64,000 nucleotides of DNA from Scleroderma bovista. Taxonomy: Eukaryota > Basidiomycota > Agaricomycetes > Boletales > Sclerodermataceae. The stretch is taken from contig JAYMGJ010000006.1 of the NCBI GenBank assembly GCA_037178675.1, positions 24,658 through 88,657 on the forward strand. The letters run 5' to 3'. A model generated the notes under the pieces. It had not been told where the DNA came from and did no database searches. It saw nothing but the letters and a program-made list of their open reading frames with translations. Positions 10,650-25,016 of the stretch are shown one piece after another. Every line of letters starts with the position of its first letter. The stretch's first letter is position 1. The translations under genes and the position numbers were made by a program.

Positions 10650-11417
10650 ATGTCCCCCCCATCGTCCCCGCAGCCACCAGTGCCCTTCTCAGAGTTCGAG
10701 TATGCATTCGATCCTGCCCTATCTAGCTTGTTTCCTCCTCTCCCTGCACCCCTACCATCCTCTGCGGACCTCTTCTCCCCGTCCGAAACAACTGATCTCT
10801 TGGGTTTCCTCGACAACTTCAATTGGGACTTTGATGTAGACGCCTCCTCGACTGGCCCATCTAATCCACATCAGCTGCCGCATTTACAACCCCTCCCCCC
10901 CTTCTCGCATCAGCTGTTGGCGGGCAATAGCCCTACTGCCTCCACATTTCCGGTTCCCCAGATCGCGATCACGGAGGAGGAAGATTCCCTGCAGAAGAGA
11001 GAAGACGAGGAACTCGCCCCTGAACCGGATCCGTCACGCAGTCGCTCACAGACGAGATCCGCCAGGCGAAAGAGCACATCTGAGCCCCGTCAACCCAACA
11101 GAGCCAAGCCGCTCTTGTCCACCCCACAAAAGAGACTCAACCACATCATGTCCGAGCAAAAGCGTCGCAACGCGATCCGCGATGGTTACGCTCAGCTGAT
11201 CGCACTTATCGCTCCTGCTGGTGCACAATCCATCGATCTACCATCCAGAGGGAGACCCAAGGGTAGCGGGTCAAATAGCAAAGGCTACACCAAAGGCAAA
11301 AGCGGCGTCCTCTTCCGTGCTGTGGAATATTGTCGTTGGCTCGAGGAAGGAAGGGACGCCCTCAAAGAAGAGGTCCTTCGCCTGGAGGCTGCAGCTAGAA
11401 TCCTTGCACCTTGTTGA
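10650..11417 (+). CDS. bHLH transcription factor
   Basis: A single-exon protein of 255 residues. After an acidic/Pro-rich N-terminus (about residues 1-110, probably activating) comes a basic stretch (SRSRSQTRSARRKS) and then a bHLH. The basic region RLNHIMSEQKRRNAIRDGY has the His, Glu and Arg spacing that contacts E-boxes, followed by helix 1 (YAQLIALI), a long loop (IDLPSRGRPKGSGSNSKGYT) and helix 2 (GVLFRAVEYCRWLEEGRDAL). The open frame extends upstream to 10263, but the ATG at 10650 lies downstream of the TATA box, and the extension would run through the promoter and the antisense Zn2Cys6 exons. Target genes cannot be inferred. Confidence 0.85.
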   Translation: MSPPSSPQPPVPFSEFEYAFDPALSSLFPPLPAPLPSSADLFSPSETTDLLGFLDNFNWDFDVDASSTGPSNPHQLPHLQPLPPFSHQLLAGNSPTASTFPVPQIAITEEEDSLQKREDEELAPEPDPSRSRSQTRSARRKSTSEPRQPNRAKPLLSTPQKRLNHIMSEQKRRNAIRDGYAQLIALIAPAGAQSIDLPSRGRPKGSGSNSKGYTKGKSGVLFRAVEYCRWLEEGRDALKEEVLRLEAAARILAPC

Positions 11418-11671
11418 TATGCATGGGGAACCCTATTGTTGCACCTATCACGGTGAGTTCCTTCCCTGTCCTGGAACTTCCTATCTGATTCTTCCACAGC
11501 ACAGTATTGTATTCTACGATGCTATCATCACATGTATTCATATCGCATAATATTGGGGCACGGTCGTTAATAGAGCTGAGAGATTGTCCGAGGGCTTTAT
11601 GTCATGTATCGGCGTTACACTGAATCAAATATATTACTATACCCACTACTCACGTTATATCCTCCCTACCC

Positions 11672-12480
11672 ATGCCGCCACCTCCAGAACGGCTGCATTC
11701 GCTAACTTGCTGGCATATACCCAACTTGGTGCTGAAAATCGAGGATCTCGACCACAAGGGTGCTTCCATTTTCCTTGAGAACGTCAAACCCAGGGAAGCT
11801 CTTCAGATTGCAGTGGAGGCTTCATACACATGGTTATACACGCCTCTCACAGCACCTAGGCAGTACGTGCATGTCCATTCCCACCTCATGTCCCTCAACA
11901 AGGCTCTCATGCTTTTGTGTGCTCAAGCGTCAAGACCATCACGCTCGTCCTGCGACCATTCGATGGTGTGGCGTACACGTTTGGCTCACATGCGGACAAG
12001 GAAATCCATTTCTCCCTCGACTACATTGCTGGCTCTGCTTCTCGAGCTCGCGATGAAATTATCGGTGTACTCGTCCACGAGGTTGTGCACTGCTACCAAC
12101 ACAATGCTCTCGACACATGTCCTGACGGACTCATCGAAGGCATAGCAGGTGTGACAGCGAGTGCTATCGTTAAGAATGGAACAGCTCATTGATCACGAAG
12201 GGCAGACTTCGTGAGATTGAACGCCGGTTATGTTCCCCCCCACTGGAAGCCCGCGGGCGGTGACAAATGGGACAAGGGATATGATACCACAGCGTACTTC
12301 CTCGACTGGGTAGAGCAACGGTGTGGCAACGGCACCGTCCGGAAGCTCAACGCATTCATGCAAGACAGGAAATACGACCCGAAGATCTTTTTGGCTGTTG
12401 CTGGCGATTCGGTCGACAGTTTGTGGGACATGTACTGCAACGAGCTAAACCAGGATGCAGAGCGGGGGGATACCCGCTAA
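11672..12480 (+). CDS. Plant basic secretory protein (BSP)-type putative metallopeptidase
   Basis: Exons 11672..11862, 11928..12148 and 12206..12480 give 228 residues. The core is the BSP family pattern: ITLVLRPFDGVAYTFG, the HEVVHCYQH zinc site (HExxH), CPDGLIEGIADFVRLNAGY, then PPHWKP and WDKGYDTTAYFLDWVE. The junction at 12148/12206 restores GIADFVRL exactly. Unlike plant members there is no signal peptide at this N-terminus (MPPPPERLHSLTC), so a cytosolic location or a missed upstream exon are both possible. Peptidase activity is inferred from the motif only. Confidence 0.85.
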
Positions 12481-12569
12481 CTTGTTCGGTCCATTATTAC
12501 AACTATAGAATAAGTAGGGACAAGCAAGATAGTGGCCAAAGACGAATAGATTATTGCCGAAACAACACA

Positions 12570-15529
12570 CTAACCCCACTCTTCTAATTCCCGAGCTAGG
12601 AAGTCATCATCTTCCTCTTCTTCGTCATCCTCGTTTGTTGGACTCGGAGCACTAGGGGGAGGCGTTGGTCTTTGAAGGCTACTGCTTCGACTCCCTAGTC
12701 GCGAAGCCGCAGCGATCTCTTCAGCCGTCAATGCTTCTTTCAGCTTGGACATCCCGGTTCGACTTGCAGAGAGCTTCTTGCGTTTGGCAAGTGGAGACCG
12801 CACGACACCTTGTTGGTCAGACGCACTGCCCCTCTCTGATGGTGTAACGCTTCTGGAGCGTTTGCGATTGAGCCGTGGCGTCAAATTCACACTACAGGCG
12901 TACAGCTCATTCAGCCCAAGATGTATTCAAGCACAAGGGTGAACTAACCTGTCCTGACTACGAGAGTCATCAGCGATAGCATCCTCGTCATCCGTTGTCA
13001 TTCCACTCCTCACGCTGCCGAGCCTACTTCCTATGTTGTCTTCATCATCGCTCTCATTCATAGCCGCCTCCACCTCCTCGTTAATATCGTTCCAGTCGAT
13101 GTCAGTAAACTCCAGTGCCGGGTTTTCAACCGCAGGTTCGACATCCCAGTCATCGGCGTCTGGCTCCGGATCAGACGATATCTGATGAGGGTCGAGATTA
13201 GGACTTAGACTTGCAGCTGACGGTGTCGGATCGTCAAGGAGGTACGGCGTCTCCTCCTGTCGTTGCCAAAGTGCCACTGAGTCGGTAAACCAGGAAAGCC
13301 ACACAATCTTGATCCCCCCTCGTTTTCGGGCTGCATCAACCTTGGCAGTTCCGTGCTGAAAGGTATTTGCTCATCAGCAGCATGGGGTAATTCACTAACT
13401 CTAACCTTAGCAGCAACGACATGGGTAATATGGCTGGAAAGTTCGGTGTAGCATCGGCCACCAAACATATGGGCGACCCTCCAGATTTCTGTTGTCTCTG
13501 GTCGTGTATCTAGCGGTATGACGCTGGAGAAAATGATGTGGACACCTTGCAATGTTCGCCGGCGCATTTGGGGAATAATTTGCTATTTTCAAACGTCTTA
13601 GCACAGAGCTGTAACGTACCTTAGCTGTCACCCACTTTGACATCGTATGGCTTAGAGACGATGGATTCACCAGGATGGTGTTGTTTTTGTTCTTCCGTGC
13701 GATTGCTGTCATACGATGCATAGAACTGCAAGTGAACTTCTCCTAACAGCTGACAAGGCATTGAGATGAATGGATACGACGGATCGGTCAACTTACATCA
13801 CCAACACGCTTCAATTCAGTGTCATCATTCTTCAATAATGCTTTTCGGGGTGAAGCGTCCCTCTCCTGCACCTTTTCAGAACTTGGTGCGTCCGAGGGAG
13901 TACTCTGGTCAGTCGACCTTCCGCTTTCATTCGATGCCGTCTGCAATTCCTCCTGCTTTTTTGCTAGCGGTCGCTCTTCTACTTGTGCTTCCAGTGCCAG
14001 CGAATTCTGAGTTAACATCGCTTTAGATTCTTGCTCTGCAAGCTCGCGTTCTTCGGGTTCAGTATAGGACGGTGGAGATAATGCTGGAACGTCTGATGAA
14101 GGAGCGGCCTTGCCTTGGTTTGAATTGTCTCAGCCCACCATTCCAATAAAAACATGGGTGAATGCTCACTCTGTGAATTTTTGTAACCCGGGGGAGCCAA
14201 TGGCTCGATCTTTGGGAGGAACGCGGAGTTGATGTCCCCGATCCCGACGAAGAAGTCATCTGAGAAAGAATGTCAACAGCGTGCTCAGTGAAACGGACGA
14301 ACTCACAAGGAATGACTTTGATTAAGTTTGGGCTCCACTCCCATACATCAGCACGGTCGTCAATAATAACAACCATGGATGTATCGCACGGGAACAGACG
14401 CTGGAGATTCTTCTGCGTAAGACCTGGAGAGTATAAGCGATGGGCGGCGTAATAAGTCCTCAAGTACTGACTTTCGCTTTCGTCCCTACTTAGGATACGG
14501 CCGCCGAATATTGTGCCGTCTGGATCAATGGCTGCACATACTTCCTCCGCATATGCCCGGGTCCCCATCGTATAGACATGCATTTCGTAATTGCTAGATA
14601 AACGTCGCAGAAAATCTTGCGAGCCCGGCCTATGTGAAGCGTGAAATAGAGTTACTGATAATGGGCGAAGCATATACCGTGGCTTGATGTAATACATACA
14701 CCCTTGATTCTCGATATGCTTCTGTTTGCCTTTGGATCTCAGTGGGTTCTTGTGCAGTGGGACGCCAAAAGCTTCAGGGCCGAGCTGAAACTTGCGCACA
14801 TCCTTGAGTGCATGCCAATTGGGATTGCATTCGTCCTCGTCCTCGTCAGTGTCGTCCGATTCAGAGTCAGAGTTAGTTGAGATTGTGGCCGCTTCTGCCT
14901 TCTTGGCCTGCCTAGCCTCCCAGGCCTCGCCCTCTGCAATCCACTCACCAACGGTAGGATCGACAGTTGCGTGGACGATGGTCTGGTCCAGATCGACGAT
15001 TAACGATAGCTTCCTGGCCTTCAATAGGCGTTCAGAGGTTTCCTTCTCGATTTTTTGCGCTTCTTCCAACGACACGGTCGGACCGAAGGCGGAATGTGTC
15101 ATTTGAATCGATGCGCGGGACGCATCAGAAAATCCGGTGTAGTCGTAGCTGTACAAGTGTTCACACCTGCTCAAAGTTGGCAGAACTGACGTACGTTGTC
15201 ATATCCTTGCCGCACAGGCCGCACAGGCCTCCGACCTGGACACCGTGCTTGCAAGGTTCGGATATGATTACAACAGGCTTCGCTTTCGCCCTTTGAAGGG
15301 TGATCTCATCCCCAACGCGGATTTTCCAGGTATCGACGGTGCCTTCGAGCGAACTGTCCCATGTTCCGAAGCGAAGTTCTGGTCTTGAACCAGGTATTGG
15401 GGGCCGATACTCGAAGGAATAGCTTAATAGTCGTGTGCCCCGTTGCACTGGTGAGGAAGGTTTGACGTCAAGAGAGGTGATTTTGATAGGAAAAGGAAAA
15501 TGTGCTGGTAGATGAACTTCTGTGGACAT
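12570..15529 (-). CDS. fcp1: RNA polymerase II CTD phosphatase Fcp1
   Basis: Ten exons, complement(12570..12891, 12949..13355, 13406..13582, 13636..13742, 13802..14113, 14170..14259, 14307..14423, 14472..14629, 14678..15148, 15195..15529), give about 831 residues. An N-terminal lipoyl-like region is followed by a Cys pair (GGLCGLCGKDM). The FCP catalytic domain has LSLIVDLDQTIVHA with the DxDxT nucleophile, later MHVYTMGTRAYAEEV and MVVIIDDRADVW. A BRCT domain (GVHIIFSSVIPLD, GGRCYTELSSHITHVVAAK, IVWLSWFTDS) and an acidic C-terminus complete the family layout. The intron at 13743..13801 has a second good splice pair that changes only a few residues. Fcp1 dephosphorylates the Pol II CTD to recycle polymerase. 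Confidence 0.92.
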
Positions 15530-16212
15530 GCCGAGTATCAGCGATGTTGTTCAGTGGCATCTATGTATGTCGTAGCTACGGTGACTAATATCACAACAAA
15601 CTTACATACACCGCGTTCAATATTGATTGCGTACACCACCACCATCGTGCAGACAACGATGGTCCCAGACGTCGACGTCGACAGCTTAACTGCAGGTTTT
15701 AACTTTGGCTCCCGTTTCAAAAATGGAACAGATATTATCCGAATTTCAAGCTGACTCAACGTCCTCGACGGCCACCTCGATCAGCTCAATCATCCACTAC
15801 ACACCTCGATCATCGCCGTGACGACTGCTGTGACTGCTACGACCATACACATCAAGCATCGAATGCAGATCTGAGCACTTCGAGCACCATTGGAAGTCCC
15901 CGAGCCTTATGCAACCAATTGTACTACAGGTGGCATTTTATTGATTTGCCAGACTACGCGAACCATGTTCATTCTGATTTAATGAGTGGCGCGACTGCAG
16001 CTTGCATTGCGGTGACATCGCAAGGCATGGCCTAGCAGTTTGGTTTGTTAAAACAATGGTCAATGCCTCAGACCAGAGGCAATAAAGTAGAGATTCCAAC
16101 AGATATGATACACACATAGTATAGAAAGACAGACGAACCTGTTAGGAAACGACCCTTCACAATTCCATCTCATCTACATTGTTAACCCTCGTCACTTTGG
16201 CCGCTCTCCGTC
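15530..16212. other. Intergenic, no gene recognised
   Basis: No ORF here has a recognisable domain or splice-consistent extension. The first part is the Fcp1 promoter region, and the rest lies downstream of the decayed HET gene. Confidence 0.5.
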
Positions 16213-17566
16213 TCAGCTCTCAACTCGCTCCTCTGAACCAGCGCTTTCGTTTCGATACCAAACAAATGGCTTTGCAATGTCGCAAAAAAATGTTATGATC
16301 TTTGAGTCAGGGTAACAAGAACATTGTATGACCCTTGTGACGAGGTATCTGTGGGTGAGTCGAGTAGAGAGCAAAGTCAACAATGATTTGAGGTCGTCGT
16401 TACTTGGAAGTGTCAGTATCAGTGGGTTGTAAAAAACGAAACGGCGGAAGTCCGTCGGATTCCAGGCTATCACAGGATCCTTTATGCTGCCTTGGGGTGA
16501 TGTCCGCAATTGAAAAGAGTGACTCGAGGTCAGCAAAGAGGTTTCCTTCGCAGCAGAATTCCTCGGAGCCCGTAAAGTGACCATAGTCCCCCAGCTGTTC
16601 TCGTAAATTCCACCGTGTGGCATTGGACATATGTGCCGAGTCGATGAGTCCACTTCTTCTGGGACGGAGTCCTCTTTGATGAATTCGTCGTGACCCATCA
16701 GCTCAACCTCAAAAGAAGCTCGGGTCATCCGCAAGAATACTGCTAGTTTGCCTGTGCTGTAATCCCACGCAAAGATGCTTTGGTCGTTCGATGCGTGGAT
16801 GATCTCCAGCTGAAGACGGTGAAATGCCTTCTTCCTCTCTCCATACAGCATCGGCATGTTCACGTCCAGCAGACCCATCAGCGAATAAGCTCTGTTCTCT
16901 TCTCGCGTCGTCCGATTGGCCGCCCACGACATGATTTGGCCAACGAATGGACGGTTACGAAGTCCATGTATTAATATATGCTCCGGAATTCCAGTGATGT
17001 CTACCAAGGTAATAGGTGCAAGCGTCCTCTTGTCACGTATGCTTTTCCAATTCTTGTTGAGGAACTGAACATTACTTGGGGCTATCAACTCTTGCAGTGT
17101 CCGCGAGAACCACTCCGGCCAGCCATTGAAATCGGGATAGATCTCATTGTCACGCGCAGTGGGAAAGGATGAACCAAGGACGTCGTGGAGGTACGCATAG
17201 CATACCTTCGCGTTTTCATACCACCGATACATGGAGTTGATGGCCTCGGATAGCTCTGCGCTGCTTCGCTTGTCGATGCGGCAAGTGTCGACCCACAACC
17301 ATTCATATCCTTCTGAGCCTGCTCGCAGCTCAAGAGGAGCTTTTGATAGCCATCACGCTGGCGGACTTCGTCTTTCTCCTCCCCTTCCGTCTTCTCAAGT
17401 TCTCGTGATAGTTCACCTCGTGCACAATCCACCAATGGGATAGAATCGCGTACTCTGTTGCTTCGTCATCGCTGGACTCGAGGGCTTTGGTGCGACGATC
17501 CACTCGCTTTCCGTTTCTAATGAAACTCTCCCTCTCAAGAAAAGCTTTTACGTTGATCAGGCGCAT
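16213..17566 (-). pseudogene. Degenerate HET-domain (heterokaryon incompatibility) gene
   Basis: The N-terminal piece (MRLINVKAFLERESF, ATEYAILSHWWI) and the larger piece from 17298 (MWVDTCRIDKRSSAELSEAI, MYRWYENAKVCYAYLHDV, NRAYSLMGLLDVNMPMLYGE) belong to one HET protein. They lie in different frames and are bridged by a third frame near 17300-17430. Two shifts are needed, one around YHENL and one just before the WVDTC segment (KDMNGCGS instead of the usual KDGYEWLW). The usual SRGWTLQE has become SRTLQE, losing Gly-Trp, and GEGKKAFH has become GERKKAFH. HET proteins trigger cell death on non-self fusion. I read this copy as inactivated; the family comparison is from memory. Confidence 0.75.
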
Positions 17567-18324
17567 GCTGCACAGGTGTACATCAGTCTTGATGAGATCA
17601 TCAACTGTGAATGGTATCCATACCTCCTAACAGAATTGAAAAATGGTTAGATCGGAACGGTAGTCGTGTAGTCGTTGATACACTGGGGTTGGTGCCCTTC
17701 GGTCGACGTCTTATATATGTGAGTACAGCAGATAAATGGTGGTACAGCAACACTCACAGTGGCACTCTTCTACCCTCGACACAGCGAACATGGTTGATCA
17801 TCTGGTGGTTGGTAAAAGCACAGGATAACACGTTGTTTCTAGCCAAAAAGCTTTGCCATAACACAACAAGCAATTGAGCGCCAAGTACAACGCCTGATTA
17901 ATCCCTCATGCAATTAATGGAATCAGTGACAATAAGTTGAGAAGGAGCGACTGCCTTCCCTTGAGTCTTTGATCTGCCTAGGGAGACTAATCACTTCTGG
18001 TCATTACAATCAACAAATGTGTTCCGTGTTGCTTCAGTCCTGGCTCTCGGAAACAGTTCAATCGTCTTGCGTCCCATTTGTTTCCCATTAAGTACTTGTC
18101 ATCGGTCTAAATACCCGTCCATCTTCCCTGCTAGATACTCCCTAGGTTGATCAGACGCAAAGAAGCGCCAACAATAACATTACTGTAGCACAATATGACA
18201 AAAGGCATCTGGATAAGATACACGAGCAACTGCGAGGGGTATCTTTGAATTGTCCATATGGTTCGTATAAGACAAGAAGGACAACGATGTAAATGTTGGC
18301 CAGATAGCGTCAAGTCGTGTTTAC
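17567..18324. other. Intergenic, no gene recognised
   Basis: Only short ORFs without recognisable motifs occur. It lies upstream of the HET pseudogene and downstream of palI. Confidence 0.5.
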
Positions 18325-20068
18325 CTAGATTTTTCTCCCCCACTGACCAGGTGCTCCCGAAGGGCCTGATTCGTAGTCTGGCGGGCTGTCACTGTAGGGT
18401 TCAGTGGGTGGCGGAGACAGCACAATGCTGGTCCTCGGTCCTCTTGGTCCTCTGACCGGACTAACGGATGGGGATGCACGCGCGACGCCAGTGTCAAGGA
18501 GAGGTGGCGGGGAAGTCGATTGTGACATCACATGTGTCGGGCTCTGGTAGTGCCCATAGTACGGCTCACTCGCCTGAAGGGGTGGCACAGTGTTTGCACC
18601 GTATCCATTTCCGCCAAGGGTGTAGCTGCGTTCAGGTTGATGGGTGTCAGTGGCTGCATAAGGATTGTAGCCTGTATTATATGGATCTGCGTTATGTGAG
18701 GGGTCTGCATAGTGTGTCTGGGTTTGTGCATCGTATGGGTTGTAATACGAGGGTTCTGCTCGGGCATCTATTGTGACAGTCAGAATGTCAACTGGTATAC
18801 GAAAACGCTTGGGCACTGACAAGAACTGCCTCCAGCAACATGGCCATATGCTTGGGTACCATATGGGTCTTGGTTGTAGTAATTGCTTGGGGAAGATTCA
18901 TGAACCGGAGAACACGTAGCTGCTGTCGGCACAGCGGCTACCACAGCGGGAATTGTAGGGGTTTGTGTGTGTGATGGCGGCGCATATGACGATGGATAAC
19001 TGGATGCAGTGAATTGAGTTTGGGTACTGACCCGTCGTTGTGGTGGTGGAGGATAAGATGAAGGATTGTTATTGTACTCGTCAATTGCACGGCCACCAAC
19101 AGGGGCTGGAGCATAGCCACCCCCAGCGTACCCGCCCTGGGAAGGGCCTCTCCCTCCCGTCGCAGTAGTGACGCTGTGATTATCTCTGTACGGAGCTTCG
19201 GCCTCATCGAAGTAAACTTCATCGCCATCCACTTTTGCCTTGAGAGGCTGGGTTTGTTCATACTCCTGAAAAGCAGGTAGACCAGTTTCTCCTTGGGCCT
19301 GACGTGCCTTGCGATCTGCTTCTGCCTTCACGACGTCAAGGCGCACTTGCTCACGGTTTCCAAAGCCATCCTCTGCATTTCCAGGCCTTCCATTGTACAT
19401 GTTCTTACCACGGCGCCTGATACAGCATCTTCCTATCCCGTAAAAGCATCCGCTGAAGAAAAGCAGTATCGCAGCTGCCAAAGTGAGCCAGACAGCATTG
19501 CCCATGGAAGCAGAGCCTCCGGTAACGGAATTCATGCGTGATTTGGCGACAAAGAATAGGGCAATGTCAAAGAAGAAGGCGACCAGCGCAACAGTAGCAC
19601 CAAAGCCCGAAATGCAACTGCTACAGCAGGTCATGGCCATTTCGCGTACATGAGCAAGGAGGCCAAAGATAGCAGAGATACCCGCTAGTGCAAATGCCAC
19701 GATGTGGAGAACCAGGGCATAAGTAAGCCATTTTACCACCACTTCGGGGATTTGGATGGATGAGTTATTCCCCACGAGTGCGTTGATGTCTTGGAAAGCA
19801 ATGGGTGAGGGGTACGAGACAGAGGAGACTGCAGAGACTCACTAAATTCATAACCAACGGTAGCGCTCGAACAAGTCGTTAGGCCAGACATGGTCACGCA
19901 GTAGCCCAACGTCCCAAACTCAACTGTGCCATCGATGTTCTCTACGGACAGTGAAGCTTTGAGGAAGTAGACAGACTTGATGAGAGGAGTAGAGAACGAC
20001 ACTACGGCAAGGAGAATAGTTGCAACAAAGGTCACAATGAAACCAGGCGTTGCGGGTCTCAGCGCCAT
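18325..20068 (-). CDS. palI: PalI/Rim9-type pH-response membrane protein
   Basis: Exons complement(18325..18767, 18821..19789, 19843..20068) give 545 residues. It has the PalI/Rim9 (SUR7-like) topology: an N-terminal membrane segment (ATPGFIVTFVATILLAVVSF), an extracellular loop with a GYCVTMSGLTTC Cys pair, and three more membrane segments (VLHIVAFALAGISAIFGLL, GFGATVALVAFFFDIALFFV, AVWLTLAAAILLFFSGCFYG). A long, Tyr/Pro/Gln/Ser-rich cytoplasmic tail follows. PalI assists the PalH sensor at the plasma membrane, upstream of PacC activation. Its effector pacC is at the left edge of the same window. No GCCARG hexamer was seen in the 131 bp upstream. Confidence 0.82.
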
Positions 20069-20199
20069 GGCAGTCCAGGCGGGAAGATATCGAGGTTGTG
20101 ATTGTCTTACGCGGTACAGTAGATTATAATATGGCGGAGGGAGAGGCTGTATGTACGTGGCTGTGTGACTCGCAGCGGGAGCGCGCAGCCTTGTCTCGA

Positions 20200-20981
20200 T
20201 CACGACTCACTTGCCTCCCACTCGAGAAAATTCAGTCGTTTGTGCTCTCCTCTTACTATTTTCCCGTTGTCCAGGATGCCTTTCAACACAAACCCACTCC
20301 TCTCAAACACCCGCACGCTCCCGATGTTCCCCGCAAATGTGTACCCCGTCATCCGTCGTACTCCCATCCTTGGAATCGCCCACGAATACAGGATAAACTT
20401 CATTGCAGCCGACATGATCCCGTAACCATGGTGCGACGGCGCAAGGTAATCTATATTCCGGTCAGTATCATCCTCCCCTTGAGTATTCGGTGCCTACTTC
20501 CAAACGTCCAAATGATACTGGGGTCTCCTCGGGGCTTACTTCTATTGATCTCGACTTGTTTCTTCCTTTCTACCGGATCTAGGACTTCCTCTAATTGCGC
20601 TCTCCCGATCCCAATGTCACCGAGATACACATCCGTTCCGTCGGGGAGAACCTCTCTCAGGTGCCGCACCGGGCAGCCATCGACAAGTTTCGGTGGGCCG
20701 TCTGGATTGGACGCTTCTTCTTCCTTCAGCTCAGCTAGGATAGCCTTACTCTCCTTCGTGATGACTTCAATCCACTCTGCTGCGTGTTCGTCCGTGTATG
20801 GAATAGGCGGCCCCTCCAGCCACTGTGAAACACGAGGGTCGTTAAGAATTGGTCCGATGAGCGGTGCATCAGATGGACGGGGAGGAGTGAGAATAATGTT
20901 TTTGTTGGGAACGGGGAGACGGAAGAATGGCTCCCCTGTGCGGGAATTGACCTCGAACGGATATAGTTGGCTGTGGGTCAT
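20200..20981 (-). CDS. GNAT-family N-acetyltransferase
   Basis: Exons complement(20200..20450, 20498..20981) give 244 residues. The N-terminal half (NKNIILTPPRPSDAPLIGPI, DPRVSQWLEGPPIPYT) is the acceptor side of a RimJ/RimL-like GNAT fold. The C-terminal half has the acetyl-CoA loop (APSHHGYGIMSAAMKF) and the motif B signature NIGSVRVFERSGFVLKG. The splice at 20451..20497 joins the two halves in frame (FGNYLAPSHHGYG). The substrate is unknown. It lies between palI and the AlaRS gene on the same strand, but each gene probably has its own promoter. Confidence 0.85.
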
Positions 20982-21168
20982 GATCAGTCTGGTCCTTGAG
21001 GAGTTCATTGCATTTTTATGCGACGCGTTTAAGTCAATGCCAGTCATCGCTAATCAAACCGTCGAGTCAGTTGATAGGCCAGGCAGTGTGCCTCTAAAGG
21101 GATGCTGTGTTAAAGTAATACACTCTGTGAAATTTAGACCGTAGTCCAATGAAACTTCTCTAATGTTG

Positions 21169-24690
<3,522 letters not shown>

Positions 24691-25016
24691 GCTCGCTGGT
24701 CACGGGATATTATATCTCTCTCTTATTCCTGCAGCAAAGCAAGGTAGAAAGTGCATCCATGTCCGTTGGATGTCCATCTCGATGTCCAGCAGCCATATAT
24801 CTGATATTGTAAAGGCTATTAGCAATTAGGACTTGAGTTGTTATGACTAGTGAGGGGTAAGCCTGCCCTCAACTGATCGATAAGGGGACGAAAAATCAGT
24901 CAGGACTCAGATCCTTCATCCTCCTCGCCGAGCCCTGCGGTCCCGGTGCTGTAACCCTTCTGTTTTGTATCCCTCTGTACCCTCTGTCATTGTTTCCTTT
25001 GTAACTTCTAGTCAAG
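24691..25016. promoter_or_regulatory. Divergent promoter of the AlaRS and eEF2 genes
   Basis: A 326-bp spacer separates two translation genes. The eEF2 side is rich in C/T tracts just before the ATG, common in highly expressed fungal genes. I could not identify a TATA box or a specific factor site. Confidence 0.45.

Noticed and set aside
20069..20199. PacC sites upstream of palI
   Set aside because: I looked for GCCARG hexamers in this short spacer and saw none.
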